A stretch of DNA of 64,000 bases from CAG-877 sp045125935 (lineage in GTDB: Bacteria > Bacillota_I > Bacilli_A > RF39 > UBA660): contig JBGVNW010000053.1 of NCBI GenBank assembly GCA_045125935.1, forward strand, positions 22,957-86,956, in the 5' to 3' direction. This document shows, one piece after another, positions 16,866-25,240 of this stretch. The notes below the pieces were generated by a model. It saw only the letters and a program-made list of their open reading frames with translations, did not search any database and had not been told where the DNA came from. A program made the translations under genes and the position numbers. Position 1 is the stretch's first letter. Each line of letters opens with the position of its first letter.

Positions 16866-17231
16866 ATGACTTATTTAAAAAAATACGGATTAAGAATTTT
16901 ATATGCTTTTATTTTTATTATCATTTCCCTTCTTTTAACAACAACCCTATATTATTTTAATATAATTAATAATGGTACATATAAAGTTTTAAAAATAATT
17001 ATAGTTCTACTTTCTTTATTTATAAATTCTTTTATTCTAGGCAAAAATACTGCTAGTAAAGGATATTTAGAAGGAATAAAGCTTTCCACAATTATAATTG
17101 CTCTCTTCTTTATTTTAACGCTTATAACTAAAGAACCATTAAAATTATCTATTTTACTATATTATTTAATTCTAATAATTACTGCTGTTTTTGGTAGTAT
17201 GGTTGGCATAAGTAAAAAAAAGGATAACTAG
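16866..17231 (+). CDS. YrzE-like TIGR04086 family membrane protein
   Basis: This 121-residue protein has four predicted membrane segments and the ILGKNTASKGYLEGIKLS segment typical of TIGR04086/YrzE proteins. Function is unknown; the family is common in sporulating Firmicutes. Start at 16866 follows GAGGTGCATT; the longer frame would begin with TTG at 16854. It is one of the few + strand genes, divergent from yetF and convergent with the next minus-strand gene, sharing a terminator with it. Confidence 0.8.
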   Translation: MTYLKKYGLRILYAFIFIIISLLLTTTLYYFNIINNGTYKVLKIIIVLLSLFINSFILGKNTASKGYLEGIKLSTIIIALFFILTLITKEPLKLSILLYYLILIITAVFGSMVGISKKKDN

Positions 17232-17254
17232 ATATTAATCTAATTATCCTTTTT
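17214..17254. terminator. Bidirectional terminator inside two convergent stop regions
   Basis: AAAAAGGATAA at 17217-17227 pairs with TTATCCTTTTT at 17244-17254, giving A and T runs on both sides. It serves both the YrzE-like gene and the 17240-17704 gene, and contains both stop codons. Confidence 0.8.
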
Positions 17255-17704
17255 ACCGCCAGTATAAACTTCTTGGGGACGTTTTGCTTTCTGAATACCA
17301 CCAACAATTTCTGAATATCTCTCATATGATATATCAATATTACAACTATCTAAAGAGCTTTCAATAGCGGCAAAGTTTATCGTTCCAAAAAAATCGTTTA
17401 TAAATTCTAAATCATCTCTAATTTTATAAATATCAAAAACACATGATAATGAAGCAGTCTCTTCTGTTTCTTCATAACGTAATGCATTACTTGTTAAATG
17501 TCCTTCTCTTTTCCAATTTCTTAAAAAATTACAAACAACGTCACTTCTATCTAAAGAAACCGCTACATCTTCACAATGTTCAAGACAATTTGCAAGTACA
17601 CTATATACTAATATTTCAGCTTCTTTGCTTTTAGATACCGCAAAACGAAATGCTTTAGGTAAACGAACCTCGCCATATTCTTTTTCTAATTCACTAACTT
17701 TCAT
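17240..17704 (-). CDS. Unknown protein (154 aa)
   Basis: I do not recognise this 154-residue protein. It has no signal peptide or membrane segment and is acidic with several Cys residues (ANCLEHCED, DVVCNFLRNW, LSCVFD). It ends GGKKDN because its last codons lie in the same inverted repeat that gives KKDN to the convergent gene. It lies downstream of trmK with a 42-nt gap and might belong to that operon. Its codons use G and C more freely than the membrane genes near it. Confidence 0.65.
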   Translation of the reverse strand: MKVSELEKEYGEVRLPKAFRFAVSKSKEAEILVYSVLANCLEHCEDVAVSLDRSDVVCNFLRNWKREGHLTSNALRYEETEETASLSCVFDIYKIRDDLEFINDFFGTINFAAIESSLDSCNIDISYERYSEIVGGIQKAKRPQEVYTGGKKDN

Positions 17705-17746
17705 AATAATAACCTTTCAAAATATATAAAAATAACTCCATATACA

Positions 17747-18409
17747 TTATAATTCTTTTTCTAACATTTTAATTTCTCTTTTTGTAACAAATCTTTTCCA
17801 TACATAGTTTTTAGGAAGTACTTGTAATAATATTTGTCGAGACATTAATTCTCTCTTATAGTATTCTTCAAATAATTTACCTTTTTTCTCTAGATAAATT
17901 GGTCCAAAAAAATACTCTCTTTCAGTATATTTTCTTCTTCCTTTTTTAAAGACAATTATTTGGTAGATAAATTTCTTATCTTTAACAAATTCTTCATTTT
18001 CAATATAAAAACCATTACTTACCAAAAACTTTTTTACATCGACTTGATAATTATTTGGACTAAGTATTATTGTCTCTACTTTTTTCAATACTTCTAAATG
18101 TCTTTTAAAGATTCCTATCATATTTCTGCCACCCATACCAGAAATAATAATAGTATTAACTTCATCACTATAGGTATCTAATCCATCACCTAAGCGAACC
18201 TCAATTTTTCCCTCTAATCGTTCTCTTTTAATATTTTGTTTTGCTGCCTCAACTGGGCCTTCTGCCACATCAGACGCAATAGCTTTAATATTTTTATCTT
18301 TTTTTACTAAATAGATATCAAGTAAAGCATGATCACAACCAACATCTAAACAAAAGGAGTTAGCTTCCACTAAATCCCCTATTTTTTTTAATCTGTCATT
18401 TATTTTCAT
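17747..18409 (-). CDS. trmK: tRNA (adenine22-N1)-methyltransferase TrmK
   Basis: At 220 residues this matches TrmK. Near the N-terminus NSFCLDVGCDHALLDIYLV is the SAM-binding motif with the Asp-His characteristic of this group. GDGLDTYSDEVNTIIISGMGGRNMI follows, and a coiled C-terminal region contains the basic tail. The enzyme methylates A22 in the D-loop of tRNA. It overlaps the rpoD stop (TAATG), matching the sigA-trmK order in Bacillus. The usual neighbour, a Nif3-like gene, is not present. Confidence 0.93.
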   Translation of the reverse strand: MKINDRLKKIGDLVEANSFCLDVGCDHALLDIYLVKKDKNIKAIASDVAEGPVEAAKQNIKRERLEGKIEVRLGDGLDTYSDEVNTIIISGMGGRNMIGIFKRHLEVLKKVETIILSPNNYQVDVKKFLVSNGFYIENEEFVKDKKFIYQIIVFKKGRRKYTEREYFFGPIYLEKKGKLFEEYYKRELMSRQILLQVLPKNYVWKRFVTKREIKMLEKEL

Positions 18410-19500
18410 TAGTCGGTTAAGAAATCCTTTAATTTTCTAGAACGAGAAGGATGTCTTAATTTACGAAGAGCTTTAGCCTCAATTTGACGAATTCTTTCAC
18501 GAGTAACACCAAAGATTTGTCCAACTTCTTCAAGTGTTCTACATTGACCATCATCAAGACCAAAGCGAAGTCTCAATACTTTTTCCTCACGATCAGTTAA
18601 GGTTGCTAAAACACCACTTAATTCTTCTTTTAACATTTCAACTGTCGCATATTCTTCTGGACCCATAGTTCTCTCATCTTTAATGAAATCACCTAAATGT
18701 GAATCATCCTCTTCACCAATAGGAGTCTCTAAAGACACTGGATCTTGTGATATTTTATAAACTTCACGAACCTTTTCAATTGAAATTCCCAACTTCTTAG
18801 CAATTTCTTCATCAGTAGGTTCACGATTTAATTCTTGAGTTAATTGTCTTTGAACTCTTGCTAATTTATTGATTGTTTCAACCATATGTACTGGCACACG
18901 AATAGTTCTAGCTTGATCAGCAATTGCACGAGTAATAGCCTGTCTTATCCACCAAGTTGCGTAAGTAGAAAATTTATAACCTTTAGTAGGATCAAATTTA
19001 TCTACTGCCTTCATCAATCCAATATTACCTTCTTGAATTAAATCTAAGAATAACATTCCACGTCCAACATATCTCTTAGCAATACTAACAACTAAACGAA
19101 GATTAGATTCAGCAAGCATTCTTTTAGCTTCTTCATCGCCTTCTTCAGCTCTTTGAGCATATTCAAACTCCTCATCAGAAGTAAGCAAGTTAATACGACC
19201 AATTTCTTTTAAGTACATACGAACTGGATCATTAATCTTAACATCTTTTGATAAAGTAATACTTTCAACTTCAACATCAGCAGTAATCTCTTCACCACTA
19301 ACATCATCTGAACCATCTTCCGCAACAATATCAATGTCAGCTTCTACTAATGCATTATACAATTCATCTAATGAATCACTATCTACTTCTAGTCCCTTTA
19401 ATTCATCAGCCAATTGCTCATAAGTAATATATCCCTGTTTCTTACCTTTCGCTAGTAGTTTATTCTTTCTTTCTTCTAAAGTTTTAATTTCTCCAACCAT
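18409..19500 (-). CDS. rpoD: Primary RNA polymerase sigma factor SigA/RpoD
   Basis: This 363-residue sigma-70 protein has a short region 1.1 (QGYITYEQLADEL), region 1.2-2.4 including DPVRMYLKEIG and GYKFSTYATWWIRQAI, region 3, and region 4.2 with EEVGQIFGVTRERIRQIEAKALRKLRHP at the C-terminus. It directs housekeeping transcription and should recognise the TTGACA/TATAAT promoters seen in this window. It lies between dnaG and trmK, with a 3-nt gap to dnaG and a one-base overlap with trmK. Confidence 0.98.
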   Translation of the reverse strand: MVGEIKTLEERKNKLLAKGKKQGYITYEQLADELKGLEVDSDSLDELYNALVEADIDIVAEDGSDDVSGEEITADVEVESITLSKDVKINDPVRMYLKEIGRINLLTSDEEFEYAQRAEEGDEEAKRMLAESNLRLVVSIAKRYVGRGMLFLDLIQEGNIGLMKAVDKFDPTKGYKFSTYATWWIRQAITRAIADQARTIRVPVHMVETINKLARVQRQLTQELNREPTDEEIAKKLGISIEKVREVYKISQDPVSLETPIGEEDDSHLGDFIKDERTMGPEEYATVEMLKEELSGVLATLTDREEKVLRLRFGLDDGQCRTLEEVGQIFGVTRERIRQIEAKALRKLRHPSRSRKLKDFLTD

Positions 19501-19503
19501 AGT

Positions 19504-21228
19504 CTATTCTCCTATTCTTAATTTTCTAATTTTCTCGACAATCTTAGCCTGTTCTAACGGGTCTACTTCTTTTTTCATTAATGTTGTAAGTCTCTTAATT
19601 TCCTGATTACGTCTATAATCATTAATGACTTTAAAATATAAAAACAACTCTTCCTTTGTAGTTTCCTCACTATAGTTATCTGCTAAAATAGAGTTTAGTA
19701 AAATTAGAATATCTTCTTTATCTTGAACATAAGTATAAAAATCAGCAACATTTATATTACCATACTTCTTATAAAAATAAATTATCTCACTAGACAATAC
19801 TCTGCTTCCCTCGCTAGGAAAAACTAATCTTTCTTTTTCTACCTGTGAGATAACCCAATCATTATTAAGCATGAAATATAAAACTTGTTCAACTGCCTTA
19901 TCATACTTTGTTTTTTGTTTCTTTTTTTGTTTAACCGGTACTTCTATTTCTCTACTCACGTCTTTAAATGTCACCAAGTCATTTAACCGTTTTTCCAGTG
20001 TATTATAACCTATATCAAATTCTTTTGCAAGTCTTTTTAAGACTATTTCTACTCTAATTGAATCATTAATTTTAGTCATTTCCTTTAAAACAGTATTAAT
20101 ATAATTAGCTTTCTCTTCATCACTTCTAAAATCAACATTACTACGTAACTGTTGCATCTTAAAATCACTAAAATTAACTGCATTATCAACTAATGCTATA
20201 AAGCGTTCACTACCATGCTTTAAAATAAAAGTATCAGGATCATCATTATCAGAAAGTAAAACTACTTTCACTTCTATACCTTGACTAAGTAACGAATCTC
20301 CAATACTAAGCATGGCTTTTACTCCCGGAGAATCTCCATCCAAGCAAAGAATTATATTACTAGATAATCTTTTTATTAAGTTAATTTGATTATTAGTTAA
20401 AGCCGTACCCATAAGTGCCACTGTATTCTTAACACCAATAGTACTGGCTCTAATAACATCCATGAAACCTTCCATTACTATAACTGATTTCTTTAGACGA
20501 CATTCTTCTCTAGCAATATGATAATGATATAGCATCTCACCCTTTTTAAAAATATCAGTCTCTTTCGTATTTAAATACTTATTTTGACCATTATCTTTAT
20601 ATATACGACCACTAAACCCCACTACTTGTCCACTAACATCATATAGTGGAAACATAATACGGTCATTATATATATCATGATCATCACTAGATAATCCTAT
20701 TCTATTTAAAACAGCCAAATCATACTCTTTTTTTAATAAAAGGTTAGTTAAATCATCACGACTTTCTAATGATAACCCAATCTCAAATTCTTTAATAACT
20801 TCATCTGTAATATTACGACTTGCTAAATACTCACGAGCACTCTTACCAACCAAACTAGATAAATTATTTTGAAAATATTTAACTGAAAAATTATAAGCTT
20901 CATAAAGTTTATCAAATTTAGTAGTTTTCTTCTTTATCTGAATACCAGAAACATTTATTCCAACTTTTTCACCCAAATAATGTAATGTTTCTCTAAAATC
21001 AATATGTTCATAATTCATTAAAAATGTAAAAACATTCCCTGTTGCGTGACACGAAAAACATGTATATATTTGTTTTTCTCTTGAAACACACATTGATGGA
21101 TTCGAATCATCATGAAAAGGACATACTCCAAAGAAGTTTTTACCTCTTGAAACAAGTGGTATTCTTTCTCCAATGATGTCAACTATATCAACTTTGCGTC
21201 TAATTTCATTTGCTAAGTCATTATTCAA
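19504..21228 (-). CDS. dnaG: DNA primase DnaG
   Basis: This 574-residue primase has the CHC2 zinc ribbon (C36, H39, C57, C60), the RNA polymerase domain, TOPRIM with VIVMEGFMDVIRA and the DGD motif CLDGDSPG, and a C-terminal DnaB-interacting helical domain. It makes primers for lagging-strand synthesis. The start codon is a TTG at 21228 preceded by AAGGAG and 9 nt; no in-frame ATG is nearby. The dnaG-rpoD-trmK order is the macromolecular synthesis operon of low-GC Gram-positives. Confidence 0.97.
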   Translation of the reverse strand: MNNDLANEIRRKVDIVDIIGERIPLVSRGKNFFGVCPFHDDSNPSMCVSREKQIYTCFSCHATGNVFTFLMNYEHIDFRETLHYLGEKVGINVSGIQIKKKTTKFDKLYEAYNFSVKYFQNNLSSLVGKSAREYLASRNITDEVIKEFEIGLSLESRDDLTNLLLKKEYDLAVLNRIGLSSDDHDIYNDRIMFPLYDVSGQVVGFSGRIYKDNGQNKYLNTKETDIFKKGEMLYHYHIAREECRLKKSVIVMEGFMDVIRASTIGVKNTVALMGTALTNNQINLIKRLSSNIILCLDGDSPGVKAMLSIGDSLLSQGIEVKVVLLSDNDDPDTFILKHGSERFIALVDNAVNFSDFKMQQLRSNVDFRSDEEKANYINTVLKEMTKINDSIRVEIVLKRLAKEFDIGYNTLEKRLNDLVTFKDVSREIEVPVKQKKKQKTKYDKAVEQVLYFMLNNDWVISQVEKERLVFPSEGSRVLSSEIIYFYKKYGNINVADFYTYVQDKEDILILLNSILADNYSEETTKEELFLYFKVINDYRRNQEIKRLTTLMKKEVDPLEQAKIVEKIRKLRIGE

Positions 21229-21258
21229 TTGACACCACTCCTTATAAAACTAACTCTA

Positions 21259-21264
21259 ATTATA
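21259..21264 (-). promoter_or_regulatory. Extended -10 promoter of dnaG-rpoD-trmK
   Basis: Minus strand TGATATAAT, 31-36 nt before the dnaG TTG start; the -35 region is poor. Confidence 0.55.
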
Positions 21265-21299
21265 TCATTATTTTCTACAAAATTCTACATTAACAACTA

Positions 21300-21860
21300 C
21301 TATTTATCTGTACTTTTTCTTGTATATTGTGGATTTGCAACATAAGTTGCTCCTACTACCATCTCATCAAAAAATGAACTAAAAGCATCAAAATTTAGGG
21401 GTTCTTCAAATAATGATTTCGCTACATAACCAATATTATCTCTAGCAATCTTTCTATAATTTTCAATTTTACCAATGTCTTCTTCACATTTATCTTGAGT
21501 AAATTGTGCTAGTTGAGAAACGCTTTCCACGTTATCGTCATTAACTTCATTAGCTAATCTTTGTAAACAACAATTAGCACCAATACATATTGCTTCTTCT
21601 AATTGTAATAAACCAATATCTATACTGTAATCAGCACTAGGCATATACCCAAATTCTCGATATCTTTTTCCTAACGTTTTAGAAACTACTCTTTTAATTT
21701 TACTAACATTTCTTTCTTTGCCTGCTACAAATAATACATCATCAAAATAATCTTGTGAATCCTGGATAAAGAACAATACATCCTTTAATGAATACATCTT
21801 TGTCCCTTCATATAATTGATATTCTAATTTTAGTTCTTCTAATCTTTCTTCTTTTGTCAT
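21300..21860 (-). CDS. Array paralogue A (unknown family)
   Basis: The 186-residue protein opens MTKEERLEELKLEYQLYEG, the N-terminal signature of four adjacent paralogues (A-D). After a variable segment, it has a Tyr/Asp block (RYREFGYMPSADYSIDIGL), a helical repeat with VSQLAQFTQDKCEED, and a FSSFFDEMVVGA-like ending. No membrane segment, signal or catalytic motif is obvious. The start at 21860 is preceded by AGGAGGAAAATT; the longer frame adds a poor extension. It is the last and most divergent gene, after which dnaG begins. Confidence 0.75.
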   Translation of the reverse strand: MTKEERLEELKLEYQLYEGTKMYSLKDVLFFIQDSQDYFDDVLFVAGKERNVSKIKRVVSKTLGKRYREFGYMPSADYSIDIGLLQLEEAICIGANCCLQRLANEVNDDNVESVSQLAQFTQDKCEEDIGKIENYRKIARDNIGYVAKSLFEEPLNFDAFSSFFDEMVVGATYVANPQYTRKSTDK

Positions 21861-21870
21861 AATTTTCCTC

Positions 21871-22419
21871 CTATTTCTTACAATATTGAATACTGTCAAT
21901 ATTTTTTATTCTTTCTAATTCAGCATCAAAAAAATCTTGAAAACCAGCATCATCTAAAGGAAACATTATTGTCATAGTCGCATAATGCGTCCCATCACAT
22001 TCTAAGATTTTTCTACTACCTGTCATGTATACTGAATTTTGATAATGCTTTTCTACAGAAAACATTCCTAGTCGATATATTTCCCTCATATTATCTTCAG
22101 TAAGACATTCAAATAATTCATTCATTCTTCTTCGATGCTCAACTACCATTCTACATTGCAAGTCAAGAAATTTAAGATCTCTAATATAATATTCTGGACT
22201 AAACAATCTATATTCTTCCCTATCATTACCAAAAAATCTAGATAATAAACGTAATTTTTTATCTTTATTTTTTTCATTACAAAGATAGACTATATCACTA
22301 TTTGAAGTCTTTATAGAATGCGTAATCATATCATAAACATGGTCTATTCTATAAACATAATCTGTTTGATATGATGCATATTCTAATTTAATTTTTTCAG
22401 TTAATTTTTCTTTTTTCAT
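21871..22419 (-). CDS. Array paralogue B (unknown family)
   Basis: This 182-residue protein begins MKKEKLTEKIKLEYASYQ, then YRIDHVYDMITH, RLLSRFFGN and EEYRLFSPEYYIRDLKFLDL, followed by a helical EDNMREIYRLGMFS repeat and the GFQDFFDAELERI ending. It aligns end to end with A, C and D by eye at low identity. Start at 22419 is supported by GGGATTTATT and by alignment; a 27-codon ORF overlaps this ATG. Function unknown; the group looks like a lineage-specific cytoplasmic family. Confidence 0.75.
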   Translation of the reverse strand: MKKEKLTEKIKLEYASYQTDYVYRIDHVYDMITHSIKTSNSDIVYLCNEKNKDKKLRLLSRFFGNDREEYRLFSPEYYIRDLKFLDLQCRMVVEHRRRMNELFECLTEDNMREIYRLGMFSVEKHYQNSVYMTGSRKILECDGTHYATMTIMFPLDDAGFQDFFDAELERIKNIDSIQYCKK

Positions 22420-22499
22420 AATAAATCCCATTTATAAAGATGTATTTTATCAACATAGTCTGCTTCTTTTATCAAAGAAAATTCTTCTACGTTAAACAT
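22416..22499 (-). CDS. 27-aa ORF between paralogues C and B
   Basis: The frame starts ATG at 22499 after AAGGATT, encodes 27 residues (MFNVEEFSLIKEADYVDKIH then LYKWDLL) and its TGA overlaps the B start as ATGA. It may be a leader whose translation couples to B, or a relic of a paralogue. I see no similarity to A-D. Confidence 0.4.
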   Translation of the reverse strand: MFNVEEFSLIKEADYVDKIHLYKWDLL

Positions 22500-22504
22500 A
22501 ATCC

Positions 22505-23059
22505 TTACTTCTTAACAATTTCAGCATTCTTCTTAGCTTGAATTTGTTTTACCTCTTCATCAAAGAATTCTCCAAATTCTCTAAAATCCATTGGAGCAAC
22601 TTTACTTAATCCAACAAGTGAAGGATTGTCTGTTTTTATAACACTTCTAGCTCTAGATACGCCTTTATGATTCCTAAAGAAACTTGTATAAGTAAATCTT
22701 GCTAATTTATTAATTTCATCTATATTATCTTCTTCATCTTCAATTAAACTACCTAGTATAAAAAAGTATCTTCGATAACTCCAAGCAACCATATACCCTA
22801 AATCTAATAATTTATTATCCCTATCATAATAATCAGGTTCAAAATAGATATCTTTATTTCGACATTCTCCTAAAATACTTGCAATAACTCTATTTTTATT
22901 ATTAGACTTCTTTTGTTCTGCAATCTCAGTAATTAATCCATTTAAATAATTATGTTGATGAAATACAAAACTTACTATTTCGCTTCTATGTGAAACGCTT
23001 TCTGCTTCATATAATTGATATTCTAATTTTATTTTTTCTAATTTTTCTTCTTTTGTCAT
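22505..23059 (-). CDS. Array paralogue C (unknown family)
   Basis: This 184-residue protein begins MTKEEKLEKIKLEYQLYEAE, the closest N-terminus to A. It has VIASILGECRNKDIYFEPDYY, then DRDNKLLDLGYMVAWSYRR, a INKLARFTYTSFF helix, and the FREFGEFFDEEVKQI ending. GGGGG lies 5-9 nt before the ATG. In the same operon order as D and B, it probably shares their role. Together with the others it forms a tandem duplication; divergence is high, so this is not recent. Confidence 0.77.
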   Translation of the reverse strand: MTKEEKLEKIKLEYQLYEAESVSHRSEIVSFVFHQHNYLNGLITEIAEQKKSNNKNRVIASILGECRNKDIYFEPDYYDRDNKLLDLGYMVAWSYRRYFFILGSLIEDEEDNIDEINKLARFTYTSFFRNHKGVSRARSVIKTDNPSLVGLSKVAPMDFREFGEFFDEEVKQIQAKKNAEIVKK

Positions 23060-23070
23060 AATAATCCCCC

Positions 23071-23622
23071 TTAATTTTTAGTTTTTTCCATACCTTTACA
23101 AAGAATATTATTAAGTCCTTCTTCAAATACTTCTCTAAATAATGGTGTCTCATCTTCTCCTCCAGCAACACACATTATTCCTTGATAAGAAATTTCAATA
23201 CTTTCAATTACCCTAGTATAATATTTATCAGTTTCTACAAACTTATTTCCCATAAACTCCGCTAAACCATAAATATCTCGCCAATTATCTTCAGTAAGTG
23301 AGGCAAGTAATCTCTGATATAAAAATTCATATACTCCAATCGATTCTCCATATAGTTTTAAAGCCTCAATATCTTTTACTAAGTATTCTTCAGACTCTAC
23401 TTCAAATCCCACTAATTCAAATAAAACATTCATAGCTTTCGTCTTATAAAGTTCAAATGAATCATGCCAAATCGAATTAACAATATGTCTATAAGTAAAG
23501 CCCAAGTCTTTAGCTTCCTGCTTTAAATACTCTATCATATCTTCATAACATGTTACCTCACCATCTACTTCAGTTAACATATACTCAGTTCTAATTTTTT
23601 CAAGTCTTTCTTCTTTAGTCAT
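23071..23622 (-). CDS. Array paralogue D (unknown family), promoter-proximal
   Basis: This 183-residue protein begins MTKEERLEKIRTEYMLTEVD, with NSIWHDSFELYKTKAMNVLF, EEYLVKDIEALKLYGE, TEDNWRDIYGLAEFMGNKF and the FREVFEEGLNNI ending. The start at 23622 follows GGGGTGGAG; the longer frame is an upstream extension reaching into the promoter. A strong TTGACA-17-TAGAAT promoter 23-51 nt upstream makes D the first gene of the array. Function unknown. Confidence 0.76.
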   Translation of the reverse strand: MTKEERLEKIRTEYMLTEVDGEVTCYEDMIEYLKQEAKDLGFTYRHIVNSIWHDSFELYKTKAMNVLFELVGFEVESEEYLVKDIEALKLYGESIGVYEFLYQRLLASLTEDNWRDIYGLAEFMGNKFVETDKYYTRVIESIEISYQGIMCVAGGEDETPLFREVFEEGLNNILCKGMEKTKN

Positions 23623-23644
23623 ACTCCACCCCAAATATAAAGAT

Positions 23645-23673
23645 ATTCTACTTACTAACATGAAAATTGTCAA
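23645..23673 (-). promoter_or_regulatory. Promoter of the paralogue array
   Basis: Minus strand TTGACA (23668-23673), exactly 17 nt, TAGAAT (23645-23650): one of the best sigma-A matches in the window. Confidence 0.85.
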
Positions 23674-23702
23674 ACAAAAACAACATATCTATGTATGTTG
23701 TT
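23674..23702 (-). terminator. Terminator of the Cys-rich gene
   Basis: A perfect 9-bp stem AACAACATA/TATGTTGTT (23694-23702 with 23679-23687), then TTTTTG. It abuts the array promoter. Confidence 0.75.
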
Positions 23703-23707
23703 TAAAA

Positions 23708-24118
23708 TTATCGCACTTTTTTATAAGTTTTACCACTTTTATGATATCCATAAACTCTATTTAAATTTATTTCTAAAGAAAACAAATCAAAAATACACTG
23801 ATCATATTGACCATCTCTTAAAGCACTATTATAACTATCTTGCTCTTGCATAGTCATTCTACAAGCAGCACTACAACAACTAATACTACAACCACTTCTT
23901 TGATATTTACTAATAACTGTCGCTTCTTTTCTACCATCACACACCATAACTCGATCAGTACAATTATCATCACTATATCCCTGTAAAGAAATCATATAAT
24001 CTCTAAAACTATCAGAAGTAATTTCCCATACTAATATATTATCTAATTCTAACGCTTCACTTCTATTAATTTGTTTTTTACTACTACGATTACTACTAAC
24101 ACTATCTGTGTAATTCAT
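23708..24118 (-). CDS. Unknown Cys-rich protein (136 aa)
   Basis: The 136-residue protein has seven cysteines, four in the compact pattern GCSISCCSAACR, plus NC, VC and QC. No signal peptide or membrane segment is seen, so the cluster may bind metal or form a redox site; this is inference. Start at 24118 follows GGAAGGATGATTGATT; the longer frame begins with TTG. It has its own promoter and terminator and sits between yqeH and the paralogue array. I do not recognise the family. Confidence 0.65.
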   Translation of the reverse strand: MNYTDSVSSNRSSKKQINRSEALELDNILVWEITSDSFRDYMISLQGYSDDNCTDRVMVCDGRKEATVISKYQRSGCSISCCSAACRMTMQEQDSYNSALRDGQYDQCIFDLFSLEINLNRVYGYHKSGKTYKKVR

Positions 24119-24189
24119 AATCAATCATCCTTCCTGTACAATATATGTTAAAAAAAAGCTTAATACTTCTCTTTTGCACAGCAAGCAAC

Positions 24190-24218
24190 ATTATAACAAA
24201 AAAACTTTGCGAATGCAA
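24190..24218 (-). promoter_or_regulatory. Promoter of the Cys-rich gene, overlapping the yqeH terminator
   Basis: Minus strand TTGCAT (24213-24218), 17 nt, TATAAT (24190-24195) with TG upstream. The -35 lies inside the hairpin of the preceding terminator. Confidence 0.65.
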
Positions 24219-24222
24219 AGTT
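24196..24222 (-). terminator. Terminator of the yqeG-yqeH operon
   Basis: A perfect 8-bp stem AACTTTGC/GCAAAGTT (24215-24222 with 24203-24210), GAAT-type tetraloop, seven T. Confidence 0.85.
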
Positions 24223-25240
24223 AAATTAAAGATTTTCTCATAAAAGTCTCAACATTCTTATCAATATAAACATCGATTAATCCCTTATTAACAATCTTTA
24301 TAAAACCAAGACCATTAATAACTAAATCCTCATCATATTTAACTGAATAAGTAATTTTATTTAAATCTTTCAAATCATCTTTATTACTAGAATTAAGAAG
24401 TCTTTTTACTTTCAAATCATTAGAGACAAACAACGTAAAACTATTTTTCTCTCCTTCAACATAATCTATTCTAATAAAATCTTCAATAATAATAGCTTGA
24501 TTAGATTTTAATTGAAAAGTCTTTGGCTTAATTTCTTTTTTAGGAGAAATCTTTTTCACTAAATTTGAATCAATATGATTTAGTATTGATCCAGTATCAA
24601 TAAGTCCTGGAGTATCAATTAATGTTAAATAATCATTAATTTCAATAGTTACTGTATTTAACGTAGTTGATGGAAGTGGAGACATAGTAAGTTCTTGTAC
24701 ATTATCCGAATAATTTTGAATAAGTTTATTAATCAAACTACTCTTTCCGGCGTTAGTATGTCCAACAACATAAACTTTTTTTGTTGTTTGATAATACTTA
24801 ATTCTCTTTAATAAATAATCAATATTATAATTTTTATTTACACTAATTACTATTACTTCTTCAAAATGTATATTTTTTTCTTCTAAATATTTAATCAATT
24901 TAGTCTCTTTAACTGACTTAGGTAAAACATCTTTTTTATTTAATACTAAAATCATTTTATTAGGAATAATATTTCTAATTTGTTCAATATCCTTCTCTAA
25001 ATTTAACAAATCAGTAATATATAAAACTAAGTCTTTAGTTTCACCAACACTTTTTAATATATTTAAGTATTCCTCATTTGATTTTGTAACTACTTGATAT
25101 TCCCCATAATTTTTCATTCTAAAACATCTTTGACATATATCGTTTTCTAAACTAGTTGTATATCCTTCTTGTAAAACATTTTGATCTTGTAATACTACTC
25201 CACAACCCATACATGTTTTTACTTTTTCATTATCATTCAT
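24221..25240 (-). CDS. yqeH: Circularly permuted ribosome-biogenesis GTPase YqeH
   Basis: The 339-residue protein starts with a zinc finger (CMGCGVVLQDQN...DICQRCFRM) followed by a circularly permuted G domain: NKKD (G4) comes before GHTNAGKSSLINKL (G1) and DTPGL (G3). YqeH is needed for 30S assembly. The start at 25240 is chosen from GAGGTAAATATT; the longer TTG-started frame lies in yqeG. It overlaps yqeG by 8 nt. In Bacillus the operon continues with aroE, yhbY-like and nadD, which are absent here. Confidence 0.94.
   Translation of the reverse strand: MNDNEKVKTCMGCGVVLQDQNVLQEGYTTSLENDICQRCFRMKNYGEYQVVTKSNEEYLNILKSVGETKDLVLYITDLLNLEKDIEQIRNIIPNKMILVLNKKDVLPKSVKETKLIKYLEEKNIHFEEVIVISVNKNYNIDYLLKRIKYYQTTKKVYVVGHTNAGKSSLINKLIQNYSDNVQELTMSPLPSTTLNTVTIEINDYLTLIDTPGLIDTGSILNHIDSNLVKKISPKKEIKPKTFQLKSNQAIIIEDFIRIDYVEGEKNSFTLFVSNDLKVKRLLNSSNKDDLKDLNKITYSVKYDEDLVINGLGFIKIVNKGLIDVYIDKNVETFMRKSLI

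Noticed and set aside
21100..21115. GATTCGAATC resembling a tRNA T-loop
   Set aside because: It lies in the dnaG zinc-finger region; no acceptor stem or other arms can be formed around it.
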